Positions 1 to 5,877 of a stretch of DNA of 6,911 nt are shown here, piece by piece. Position 1 is the first letter of the stretch, and each line of letters begins with the position of its first letter. The stretch is from an uncultured Lachnobacterium sp. GTDB lineage: Bacteria; Bacillota; Clostridia; Lachnospirales; Lachnospiraceae. The stretch lies in the NCBI GenBank assembly GCA_900552085.1, contig URYB01000142.1, forward strand, positions 1-6,911, read 5' to 3'. The notes beneath the pieces were generated by a model. It was not told the DNA's origin, did no database searches, and saw nothing but the letters and a program-made list of their open reading frames with translations. The position numbers and the translations under genes were made by a program.

Positions 1-696
1 TACATCCACCAGATTATGGGCAATCAGATCCACCGCATAAAGGCTTAATGCGTCCGTGAACGGCTGCGCAATCTTTGATGTATATGCTTCCATGTTGTGA
101 CACAGTGCATCAAAACCTACGGATGCCAGTACATGCTTTGGCATCGTCATCATACACTCCGGATCCACGATGGACACTTTTGCTACGATTGCATTGCAGC
201 GGAGCGATTTCTTGTCTCCATTGTCCGGATTGGTCAGCACTGCAAAACCATTTCCTTCCGATCCGGTGCCACAGGTTGTCGGGATCAGAATAATCGGAAG
301 CGCGGTATCGCTGGCTTTTTTGCCAAAAATGTAATCACTCACATCGCCATTATTTACGGCGAGAAATGCAATCGCCTTGGCACAATCCATAATGCTTCCG
401 CCACCGATGGCCACAACGACATCGCAACCATTTTCTTTTGCAAATGCGGCTCCTTCCGCTGCCGTCGTGGTCAGCGGATTCTGTGCAACTTTATCAAACA
501 GAACCGAATCGATTCCTTCTGCTTTGAGACTGTCTTTTACTTTATCATAAAGTCCTGACTTTTTGGCACTGCTGTGTCCTGTGACAATCAGCGCTTTCTT
601 TCCATATGGCTTTGTCAGTTCTCCTGCTTTCGCTACTTTTCCGGAACCAAATTCAATGTTTACCGGAAGAAAATACTTAAATGCAATATCACTCAT
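1..696 (-). CDS. Iron-containing alcohol dehydrogenase, N-terminal 232 residues (cut by left window edge)
   Basis: Group III, metal-dependent alcohol dehydrogenase: NAD(P)H-linked interconversion of an aldehyde and an alcohol in the cytoplasm. The visible part begins MSDIAFKYFLP and has the Rossmann-like dinucleotide motif GGGS at residues 98-101 with D104, the TTCGTGSE motif at 140-147, and D196 and H200 in GFDALCHNMEAY. These last two match the first two metal ligands of the family (D196 and H200 in E. coli FucO). The two remaining His ligands and about 150 C-terminal residues should lie beyond position 1. The start is fixed by a GGAGG ribosome site six bases upstream, inside the end of the aminotransferase gene, and only one base separates the upstream stop from this ATG, so translational coupling is likely. 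From that context it probably reduces the semialdehyde made by the aminotransferase, for example succinate semialdehyde to 4-hydroxybutyrate. The sequence alone does not fix the substrate; a butanol or general aldehyde reductase is possible. Confidence 0.93.
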   Translation of the reverse strand, partial: MSDIAFKYFLPVNIEFGSGKVAKAGELTKPYGKKALIVTGHSSAKKSGLYDKVKDSLKAEGIDSVLFDKVAQNPLTTTAAEGAAFAKENGCDVVVAIGGGSIMDCAKAIAFLAVNNGDVSDYIFGKKASDTALPIILIPTTCGTGSEGNGFAVLTNPDNGDKKSLRCNAIVAKVSIVDPECMMTMPKHVLASVGFDALCHNMEAYTSKIAQPFTDALSLYAVDLIAHNLVDV

Positions 697-697
697 T

Positions 698-2056
698 TTA
701 TCCCTCCATAGCAGTCACTACTGCTTTTTCAAAAATATCCAGTCCTACTGCAAGCTGCTCATCGGTAATTACCAGTGGTGCAAGGAAACGGATAACATTA
801 TTATAAGTTCCTGCGCCCTCTACAAGCAAGCCGTTTTTTGCACATGTGTTGATCACTGCTGCTGTCAGCTCCGGTGCCGGCTCCTTGGTCTCTTTATCTT
901 TTACGAACTCAATACCGATCATTCCGCCAAGTCCACGGACATCGCCGATGCAGTTGTACTTTTCTTTCATGGCAAGATAACGCTCGGTTACTTTCTTTCC
1001 GATCTCACAAGAACGCTCTGCCAGATGATCTCTCTCCATAATCTCGATGGTCTTTAATGCGGCCCCACAAGCCAGTGGGTTACCACAAAATGTTCCACCG
1101 ATGGTTCCCGATGCAGCTGCCTCCATGATTTCTTTTCTTGCAACGATTGCTGAAAGTGGAACACCGGCTGCAATAGATTTTGCGGTAGCAATAATATCCG
1201 GCTGTACGCCTGCCTCTTCCCAGTACATGCTCGCAAACATCCGTCCGGTTCTGCAGAATCCACTCTGTACCTCATCTGCAATAAGAAGAATGCCATTATC
1301 ATCACAAAGCTTGCGCACTGCCTTTACCCACTCGATTGGTGCCGGGATAAATCCACCCTCACCCTGCAATGGCTCAACAACAATTGCTGCAATGGTATCG
1401 GCTGCTGCGCACTGCTCAAAGACATCGGTCAGTGATTTCATATAGTAATCCAAAGCAGCATCCTGTGGCATTCCTTCCGGATTTCTATAATAGTATGGGA
1501 ACTGTGCACGGAACACACCATTTGCAAGCTCGCCCATTCCCTTTGCATATGCTTTCTTGGATGTCATTGCCATAGTGTAATGGGTTCTTCCATGGAATGC
1601 TCCGGAAAATACGATGATATTTGGTCGCTTGGTGAAACTCTTTGCAATCTTAACTGCGTTCTCATCTGCCTCTGCACCGCTGTTTGCGAAATATGCTTTC
1701 TTCTCGGTTCCTTTTACAGGTGCAATGCTGCAAAGCTTTTCTGCAAGTGCTACATAGCCCTCATGGGTCACAACATTGAACATGCCGTGTAAATATTTAT
1801 CTGCCTGTGCTTTGACTGCCTCTACAACCTCTGGCTGTGAGAATCCAATGTTCAGTACGCCGACACCGCCGATCCAGTCAAGGAATTTGTTTCCATCGAC
1901 ATCCTCGATCATTGCGCCCTCGCCGCGATCGATTACAACGGGATAACCGCAGCGGATTGCGGATGGTACTACGTTCTCTCTTCTCTTAATAATTTCTGCA
2001 GCCTTTGGTCCTGGTAATGTATCTGTAATAATTTTTGGTAAGTCTGTTCTTAACAT
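698..2056 (-). CDS. gabT: Class III omega-aminotransferase, GabT-like (4-aminobutyrate transaminase type)
   Basis: PLP-dependent cytoplasmic transaminase of 452 residues, close to the family length. Visible motifs in order: GEGAMIEDVDGNKFLDW (45-61); NSGAEA phosphate-binding loop (125-130); FHGRTHYTMAMT (154-165); EPLQGEGGF (229-236 region, E228); DEVQSG with D261 for the pyridine nitrogen; the Schiff-base lysine K293 in TAKSIAAGVPLS; and VIRFLAPL with R423. R157 and R423 correspond to the two substrate-carboxylate arginines of E. coli GabT (R141, R398) and E228 to its switch glutamate (E211). That supports an omega-amino acid donor with a carboxylate, and 2-oxoglutarate or a similar acceptor. 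Expected reaction: GABA to succinate semialdehyde; 5-aminovalerate or beta-alanine are alternatives. Family positions that are usually GHSHP and GAEAVE read GFSQP (71-75) and GAEADE here. The start is supported by GGGAGGA seven bases upstream. It is the first gene of a pair with the alcohol dehydrogenase and is divergent from the PucR-type regulator. Confidence 0.9.
   Translation of the reverse strand: MLRTDLPKIITDTLPGPKAAEIIKRRENVVPSAIRCGYPVVIDRGEGAMIEDVDGNKFLDWIGGVGVLNIGFSQPEVVEAVKAQADKYLHGMFNVVTHEGYVALAEKLCSIAPVKGTEKKAYFANSGAEADENAVKIAKSFTKRPNIIVFSGAFHGRTHYTMAMTSKKAYAKGMGELANGVFRAQFPYYYRNPEGMPQDAALDYYMKSLTDVFEQCAAADTIAAIVVEPLQGEGGFIPAPIEWVKAVRKLCDDNGILLIADEVQSGFCRTGRMFASMYWEEAGVQPDIIATAKSIAAGVPLSAIVARKEIMEAAASGTIGGTFCGNPLACGAALKTIEIMERDHLAERSCEIGKKVTERYLAMKEKYNCIGDVRGLGGMIGIEFVKDKETKEPAPELTAAVINTCAKNGLLVEGAGTYNNVIRFLAPLVITDEQLAVGLDIFEKAVVTAMEG
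701..707 (-). promoter_or_regulatory. Ribosome-binding site of the alcohol dehydrogenase, embedded in the aminotransferase 3' end
   Basis: On the minus strand GGAGGGA precedes TAAA and then the ATG of the dehydrogenase. The site overlaps the last codons of the aminotransferase (Met-Glu-Gly-stop), whose stop TAA is one base from the next ATG. This arrangement favours coupled translation and near-equal expression of the two enzymes. Confidence 0.85.
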
Positions 2057-2063
2057 TTGTTTG

Positions 2064-2070
2064 TCCTCCC
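2064..2070 (-). promoter_or_regulatory. Ribosome-binding site of the aminotransferase gene
   Basis: Minus-strand GGGAGGA is followed by CAAACAA and the ATG at 2056, a seven-base spacing. This near-perfect anti-SD match fixes the start and argues against upstream starts. Confidence 0.85.
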
Positions 2071-2093
2071 TGTCGTTCTGTGTTTTCGTTGCA

Positions 2094-2099
2094 TATATA
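2094..2099 (-). promoter_or_regulatory. Possible -10 box (TATATA) of the aminotransferase-dehydrogenase unit
   Basis: The minus strand carries TTATATATG about 40 bases upstream of the aminotransferase ATG, the only clear -10-like stretch there. At 16 to 18 bases upstream there is no recognisable -35 box (AACCGC, AAACCG, GAAACC). Instead, the GCACAA-TTG-TTGTGC palindrome occupies the spacer. A weak -35 next to symmetric sites fits a promoter that needs an activator, plausibly the divergent PucR-type protein. The transcription start is inferred, not seen. Confidence 0.4.
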
Positions 2100-2102
2100 A
2101 TT

Positions 2103-2117
2103 GCACAATTGTTGTGC
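2103..2117. promoter_or_regulatory. Operator-like palindrome 1: GCACAA-N3-TTGTGC
   Basis: Perfect six-base arms (2103-2108 and 2112-2117) around a three-base spacer. It sits directly upstream of the putative -10 box of the aminotransferase gene, where a bound protein would touch RNA polymerase. The same half-site recurs at 2136, 2157 and 2168. Binding by the divergent regulator is inferred. Confidence 0.55.
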
Positions 2118-2135
2118 GGTTTCCATAGGTCTGCG

Positions 2136-2162
2136 GCACAAAATACAGGGCGTTCTTTGTGC
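2136..2162. promoter_or_regulatory. Operator-like inverted repeat 2: GCACAAA-N13-TTTGTGC
   Basis: Perfect seven-base arms at 2136-2142 and 2156-2162, separated by 13 bases. The arms carry the same GCACAA/TTGTGC core as palindrome 1, and the right arm is shared with palindrome 3. The spacing would put the two half-sites on roughly the same face of the helix. Confidence 0.5.
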
Positions 2163-2172
2163 TGTCAGCACA
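2158..2172. promoter_or_regulatory. Operator-like palindrome 3: TGTGCTG-T-CAGCACA
   Basis: Perfect seven-base arms around a single central base. It ends nine bases before the -35 box of the regulator promoter (2181-2186), so a bound protein could act on the regulator's own promoter, and it lies about 60 bases upstream of the putative aminotransferase -10. Its GCACA core matches the other two repeats. Confidence 0.55.
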
Positions 2173-2180
2173 GTTCTTTC

Positions 2181-2209
2181 TTGACAACAGCCATTTTTTC
2201 TTTCATACT
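2181..2209 (+). promoter_or_regulatory. Sigma-A type promoter of the PucR-family regulator
   Basis: A consensus -35 box TTGACA (2181-2186) is followed by 17 bases and CATACT (2204-2209), a 4-of-6 -10 box. Transcription would start near 2216, giving a leader of about 78 bases. The spacer lies inside the left arm of the large inverted repeat, so this promoter is built from sequence complementary to the regulator's own ribosome site and start codon. Confidence 0.65.
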
Positions 2210-2302
2210 CATGTTGTGTGTTTGACTTCTGCCGGCTGCGTCAGGCATGGCAAAAGTCCCAACATACAACATGAAATTGAAAGGAAAGAAAAAATGGCTG
2301 TT
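2186..2302. repeat. Large imperfect inverted repeat linking the divergent promoter region to the regulator start codon
   Basis: Left arm 2186-2233, right arm 2249-2302, 15-base centre. Blocks of pairing: 2186-2204 with 2284-2302 (19 perfect pairs); 2209-2222 with 2261-2274 (14 pairs, one of them G-U); 2224-2228 with 2254-2258; 2230-2233 with 2249-2252. In all, 41 of 48 left-arm bases form Watson-Crick pairs. The right arm includes the ribosome site and ATG (2294) of the regulator. Similarity continues outside the tight stem: AAAGAACTGT on the minus strand ending at 2170 matches the same letters on the plus strand ending at 2318. A transcript starting upstream of 2186 would bury the start codon. 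A transcript from the promoter at 2181-2209 keeps only the inner stem (about 2216-2267) and leaves the ribosome site free. Confidence 0.93.
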
Positions 2303-3442
2303 TTCTTAAAAGAACTGTATCAGACTACCAAAGACCTGTATCATCTGCATCTTTTGGCGGGCGCAGACGATCTGGACCACACAATCAACTGGGTATACAT
2401 CTCCGAAGATATCACCACCTCCACCTTTTTAAATGGCGGCGAACTCATTATCACTACAGGTGTCACTTCCTCCGAAGACAAAGACTGGCTCAAAAAATTT
2501 ATTATAGAATTAATATCGCACAAAACAAGTGGTCTTATCATCAATACAGGAAAATACATCTTCGAAGACGATATCTCCGAAGAAATTCTGCAGCTTTGTC
2601 ATGAGCATCATTTTCCCCTTTTTACGATGCCGTGGGAAACGAAAATTTTTGATATTACGCACAATTACTACAACCGCATTTTTGAAGATGTGCGAAACAA
2701 TGATAAATTGACCGCAGCTTTTGAAACGATTCTGTTCGAAGACCAAATGTCCGAAAGCACCCTTTCCATTCTTACCGATGCCGGATTTATGGATGACAAT
2801 CTGCAGGTTCTCTATATTGATACAACGCTTTCGCAGAGTGCCCTGCGCCTTTTACACAGCGCATGCAAACGTTTCGGCAACTACCATATCTGCGCCGGGA
2901 AGGAAAGCACGATTGTGATTTTCTGTACCTCCATGCAGACTTCGACCGCCTGCCGGCAGATTCCAGCCTCTTTGCATGCACATTTTCCGGAACTGGAATT
3001 CCACAGTGGCTGTGGCAGTCTGTGCACGAACATAAAAAAACTGCGCACAGCTTACCTGCACGCTGTCTCCGCAGCACAAATGGCTGCATGTTCCAATGAA
3101 CGCTTTTTCCATTATAATGATTTTGGATTTTATAAACTCCTGCTCGAAATTCAAGATACCGGTCTGATGAAGAACTACATCCGCGAATACCTTGGCACAG
3201 TCATGGATTATGATCAAAAGCACCATACGATGTTAACAGAAACATTGCATGAATACCTGCTATACGGGGGCAGTGTACAATTAGTTGCGCAGCATATGTT
3301 CTGTCACCGGAATACGATCAATTACCGCTTACGCATCTTAAAAGATGACCTTGGCTATTCGCTGGACGATGTCCAAACCCGCTTTGTCCTGCTGTCAGCG
3401 TATCAGCTCCACACCTTCTGTCAGCAGATTTTAAAGCTCTAA
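2294..3442 (+). CDS. PucR-family transcriptional regulator
   Basis: 382-residue DNA-binding regulator, cytoplasmic. Residues about 3-125 fit the PucR N-terminal ligand-sensing domain (FLKELYQ..., ADDLDHTINWVYISED, FLNGGELIITTG, FPLFTMPW). Residues about 140-300 form the variable middle, GGDEF-like region of CdaR/PucR proteins. Residues about 314-370 are the C-terminal PucR helix-turn-helix, with the telling TLHEYLLYGGSVQLVAQHMF and HRNTINYRLRIL stretches. The start at 2294 is chosen because AAGGAA lies seven bases upstream and the family's N-terminus begins about here; a longer in-frame extension to GTG at 2159 would cross the promoter and reads like non-coding sequence. PucR/CdaR proteins usually respond to a metabolite and often activate catabolic genes. 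The divergent layout makes the aminotransferase-dehydrogenase pair the likely target, with autoregulation through the shared 237-bp region. The ligand is unknown; GABA or another omega-amino acid is an inference from context. Confidence 0.9.
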   Translation: MAVFLKELYQTTKDLYHLHLLAGADDLDHTINWVYISEDITTSTFLNGGELIITTGVTSSEDKDWLKKFIIELISHKTSGLIINTGKYIFEDDISEEILQLCHEHHFPLFTMPWETKIFDITHNYYNRIFEDVRNNDKLTAAFETILFEDQMSESTLSILTDAGFMDDNLQVLYIDTTLSQSALRLLHSACKRFGNYHICAGKESTIVIFCTSMQTSTACRQIPASLHAHFPELEFHSGCGSLCTNIKKLRTAYLHAVSAAQMAACSNERFFHYNDFGFYKLLLEIQDTGLMKNYIREYLGTVMDYDQKHHTMLTETLHEYLLYGGSVQLVAQHMFCHRNTINYRLRILKDDLGYSLDDVQTRFVLLSAYQLHTFCQQILKL

Positions 3443-4432
3443 CGAGCATGCATCGATTTCACGCAGTTCTTCTTCCGTGAAATCTGCACTTCCAAGAACT
3501 TTGAGGTTTTCAAGAATTTGCTGCGGACGGGAAGCTCCAATTAACACGGATGTTACAGCACCGTCGCGAATTACCCATTTCAAGGCCATCTGTGCCAGAC
3601 TTTCTCCTCTGGCTGCTGCAATCGCATTCAACTGGCGGATGCTTGCCAGACGCTCCTCGCTGAACTGATCTGCGTGAAGGAAACGACCATCGGTGTTCAC
3701 GCGGCTATCCTTTGGAATCCCGTTTAAATAGCGATCTGTGAGCATTCCCTGCGCCAACGGGCTAAAGGAAATAATTCCTTTCTTCTGTTCGGCCGCCGCC
3801 TGTTTCAGTCCGTTGCGCTCAATGGTACGGTTGAATATATTATAAGAATTCTGATTGATTACAAACGGACAATGCAATTCTTCAAGTATCTCTGCCGCAC
3901 GTTTCATCGTCTCTCCGTCATAATTTGACAGTCCCACATACAACGCTTTTCCGCTTTTTACGATCTGATTCAATGCTCCCATCGTTTCCTCCAGCGGTGT
4001 CTCAGGATCCATGCGGTGGTGATAGAAAATATCCACATAATCCAATCCCAGACGTTTCAGACTCTGATCCAGACTTGCAATCAGATATTTACGGCTTCCC
4101 CAGTCCCCATAAGGTCCCGGCCACATATCAAATCCAGCTTTCGTGCTGATAATCAGCTCATCCCTGTATGCGCCAAGCTCTTCCCGCAGGATTTTTCCAA
4201 GATTCGTCTCTGCGCTTCCCGGCTGTGGTCCATAATTGTTTGCCAGATCAAAATGCGTAATCCCATGATCAAATGCGGTAAAGCACATCTGCTTCATATT
4301 CTCATAGACCCCGGTATCTCCAAAGTTGTGCCAGAATCCCAAAGAAACTTCCGGCAACATTAATCCGCTTGCTCCGCAGCGGTGATATTTCATTGTCTCG
4401 TAACGTGACTGATCTGCCTGATACATATGCAT
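3431..4432 (-). CDS. yghZ: Aldo/keto reductase, AKR14 / YghZ (L-glyceraldehyde 3-phosphate reductase) type
   Basis: 333-residue cytoplasmic NADPH-dependent aldehyde reductase with a TIM-barrel fold. Strong residue-level likeness to E. coli YghZ/Gpr: RCGASGL.LPEVSLGFWHNFG, GITHFDLANNYGP.PGSAE, YRDELIISTKAG.DMWPGPYG, GSRKYL.ASLDQSLKR and VTSVLIGASRPQQ. The catalytic tetrad is visible as D62, Y67, K98 and H139. Known family substrates are L-glyceraldehyde 3-phosphate and methylglyoxal, so a detoxifying role is likely. The start is ambiguous: GGAGG lies four bases before ATG 4432 and ten bases before a second in-frame ATG at 4426; either gives an N-terminus of family-like length. It lies 31 bp behind the symporter gene and probably shares its transcript. 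Its 3' end overlaps the convergent regulator gene by 12 bp. Confidence 0.92.
   Translation of the reverse strand: MHMYQADQSRYETMKYHRCGASGLMLPEVSLGFWHNFGDTGVYENMKQMCFTAFDHGITHFDLANNYGPQPGSAETNLGKILREELGAYRDELIISTKAGFDMWPGPYGDWGSRKYLIASLDQSLKRLGLDYVDIFYHHRMDPETPLEETMGALNQIVKSGKALYVGLSNYDGETMKRAAEILEELHCPFVINQNSYNIFNRTIERNGLKQAAAEQKKGIISFSPLAQGMLTDRYLNGIPKDSRVNTDGRFLHADQFSEERLASIRQLNAIAAARGESLAQMALKWVIRDGAVTSVLIGASRPQQILENLKVLGSADFTEEELREIDACSLEL
3449..3488. other. Stem-loop in the 3' end of the aldo/keto reductase gene near the convergent junction
   Basis: GATTTCACG (3455-3463) and CGTGAAATC (3476-3484) form nine perfect pairs around a 12-base loop. Outer TGCA (3449-3452) and TGCA (3485-3488) can add four pairs across a two-base bulge. 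There is no T-run on either side, so it is not a standard intrinsic terminator. It could stabilise the 3' ends of the two convergent transcripts, or it could be a chance product of the coding sequence. Confidence 0.45.
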
Positions 4433-4436
4433 TTTG

Positions 4437-4441
4437 CCTCC
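4437..4441 (-). promoter_or_regulatory. Ribosome-binding site of the aldo/keto reductase
   Basis: Minus-strand GGAGG is followed by CAAA and ATG CAT ATG. The four-base gap to the first ATG is short and the ten-base gap to the second is long, so both start codons remain possible. Confidence 0.7.
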
Positions 4442-4463
4442 ATTTCAATAATTAAATTCTGTT

Positions 4464-5840
4464 TTATTTTGCAAAGAACTTGTCGTAAATGCCGAATCCA
4501 AAGATAAATAAAATGATCAGCGGCAAAATGTAGGTGATATATCCCCGCATCCATTTTTGTATCTTCAGACCTTTTCCGGTATTGGCTTCCTTCGTATAAT
4601 TGTTCCATCCCCAGCCATATTTGCTGACGCAGAAAAGCAGATATACCAGAGAACCAAGTGGAAGAAACAGATTGCTGACCAGAAAATCTTCCAGATCCAG
4701 AACCGTTCCGCCAAAGACATTTAAACCGCTCCACTGCCACAAATTGTATCCAAGCACACATGGAAGTGACAATACGATAATCAGAATCAAATTTACCGCA
4801 CAGGACTTTCCTCTGCTGCATCCGGTCAGTTCCATTCCACAGGAAATAATGTTCTCAAACACGGCCAGAATTGTCGAAAAGGCAGCAAAGAACATAAACA
4901 GAAAAAACGGACTTCCCCATAATCTACCCAATGGAATATGATTAGAAATATTTGGCAGAGTAATAAAAATCAGGCTTGGTCCGGATGTCTGATCCACATG
5001 AAAGGTAAAACACGCCGGGAAAATAATGAGTCCTGCTGTAATCGCCACAAATGTATCAAGCACAGCAATATTTAAAGACTCTCCCAGCAGCGAGCGCTCC
5101 TTGCCGATATAACTTCCGAATATCGCCATCGCTCCAATACCCAGGCTCAAGGTGAAAAATGCCTGATTCATGGCTCCTGTGATTGTTTTCACAATTCCGA
5201 TTTCTTTCATTCTGCCAAAGTCCGGAACCAGATAAAATGCCAGTCCTTCTTTTGCTCCATCCATAAAGAAACTGTTGATGGCAAGTACTACCATGATGCA
5301 AAGTAACGCTGTCATCATGACCTTTGTCACTTTCTCAAGCCCATTCTGCAGACCTCGCGAACACACAAACACGCCTGCGCATACCACAACAACCATCCAA
5401 AATCCCATGATCTGCGGTTTTCCGAGCATTTCCGTAAACTGATCCGATACCCCCTGTGCATCCAGTCCCGCGAACTGTCCGCTCACGCTGAGATAAAAAT
5501 AATGAAGCATCCAGCCGGTTACTGTGGTATAAAACATCATCAGCAGATAGCAGCCGATCAATGTAATATAACCATGGATGTGCCATTTCTGCCCCGGCTT
5601 TTCCAATGCCTGATAGGCTTTTACCGGGTTCTTCTGGCTGGCGCGTCCAACCGCAAACTCCATGGTCATGATCGGAAGTCCCAAAAGCAACAGAAACAGG
5701 AGGTAGAACAGCACAAATGCGCCGCCACCTCCCTGGCCTGCTGCGTATGGAAATTTCCACACGTTTCCAATTCCGATGGCACACCCTGCCGAAAGCAGGA
5801 TAAATCCCAATCGTGATTTAAGTTTTTCTCTTTCGTTCAT
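4464..5840 (-). CDS. Sodium-dependent amino-acid symporter of the NSS (neurotransmitter:sodium symporter) family
   Basis: 458-residue inner-membrane transporter with the LeuT fold, of the short bacterial type with about 11 membrane segments. The family signature is clear in TM1: RLGFILLSAGCAIGIGNVWKF at residues 10-30, then PY..GQGGGGAF, matching LeuT A22, G24 and N27 as A21, G23 and N26. LeuT N21 is C20 here. TM6 carries FFTLSLGIGAMAIFGSY (228-244) with the unwound-helix glycines. TM8 has FFAAFSTILAVFE, with S322-T323 in place of the Na2 residues T354-S355. It should import an amino acid together with sodium; bacterial members take leucine, tyrosine, tryptophan or other hydrophobic residues, and the substrate here cannot be read from the sequence. 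The start is backed by AGAGGGG ten bases upstream. It has its own promoter (5878-5906) and is followed by the aldo/keto reductase gene. A GABA role by proximity to the GabT-like gene is possible but weak. Confidence 0.93.
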   Translation of the reverse strand: MNEREKLKSRLGFILLSAGCAIGIGNVWKFPYAAGQGGGGAFVLFYLLFLLLLGLPIMTMEFAVGRASQKNPVKAYQALEKPGQKWHIHGYITLIGCYLLMMFYTTVTGWMLHYFYLSVSGQFAGLDAQGVSDQFTEMLGKPQIMGFWMVVVVCAGVFVCSRGLQNGLEKVTKVMMTALLCIMVVLAINSFFMDGAKEGLAFYLVPDFGRMKEIGIVKTITGAMNQAFFTLSLGIGAMAIFGSYIGKERSLLGESLNIAVLDTFVAITAGLIIFPACFTFHVDQTSGPSLIFITLPNISNHIPLGRLWGSPFFLFMFFAAFSTILAVFENIISCGMELTGCSRGKSCAVNLILIIVLSLPCVLGYNLWQWSGLNVFGGTVLDLEDFLVSNLFLPLGSLVYLLFCVSKYGWGWNNYTKEANTGKGLKIQKWMRGYITYILPLIILFIFGFGIYDKFFAK

Positions 5841-5850
5841 ACAATAAAAT

Positions 5851-5857
5851 CCCCTCT
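5851..5857 (-). promoter_or_regulatory. Ribosome-binding site of the NSS symporter
   Basis: Minus-strand AGAGGGG followed by ten bases and the ATG at 5840. The spacing is slightly long but there is no better site nearby. Confidence 0.65.
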
Positions 5858-5877
5858 CGTTTGATCAACTACCATCA

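Larger units (their letters stand above)
2110..2233 (-). pseudogene. Decayed inverted copy of the 5' end of the PucR-type regulator gene
   Basis: Read on the minus strand, this stretch repeats the regulator's leader, then ATG at 2194 and MAVVKKELC followed by TGA (2167-2165). The functional gene begins MAVFLKELY. Past the stop, short matches persist in the same order (CAAAGA, CCTGTAT, GCAGAC), and the same frame gives AADL...HNN where the regulator has ADDLDHTIN. The match is strong from 2170 to 2233 and only suggestive from 2110 to 2169. I infer either an inverted partial duplication or the remnant of a head-to-head second regulator gene. Chance quasi-palindrome growth limited to the core is the alternative. 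The operator-like palindromes lie in the diverged part. Confidence 0.5.

Noticed and set aside
97..558. Long plus-strand open frame opposite the alcohol dehydrogenase
   Set aside because: Composition is that of an antisense shadow with many Cys, His and Arg; no family likeness, and the minus strand clearly codes for the dehydrogenase.
2097..2172. Sigma-54 promoter (GG-N10-GC type) for the aminotransferase gene
   Set aside because: No minus- or plus-strand TGGCAC-N5-TTGC arrangement was found in the divergent region.
2159..2293. 45-residue N-terminal extension of the regulator from a GTG at 2159
   Set aside because: It crosses the -35/-10 promoter and the inverted repeat, has no ribosome site, and its residues do not resemble the PucR domain. 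ATG 2294 has a good site and fits the family.
2186..2302. Insertion sequence or MITE ends as the explanation of the large inverted repeat
   Set aside because: One arm is the functional leader and start of the regulator gene, the centre is only 15 bases, and no target-site duplication is visible; a partial inverted duplication fits better.
3436..3447. GCTC-TAAC-GAGC hairpin at the convergent stop codons as an intrinsic terminator
   Set aside because: Only four stem pairs and an interrupted T-run (TTTAAAATC) on the minus strand; not listed as a terminator.
4390..4821. 143-codon minus-strand frame overlapping the symporter and reductase junction
   Set aside because: Off-frame shadow of the symporter C-terminus without recognisable domains or a ribosome site.
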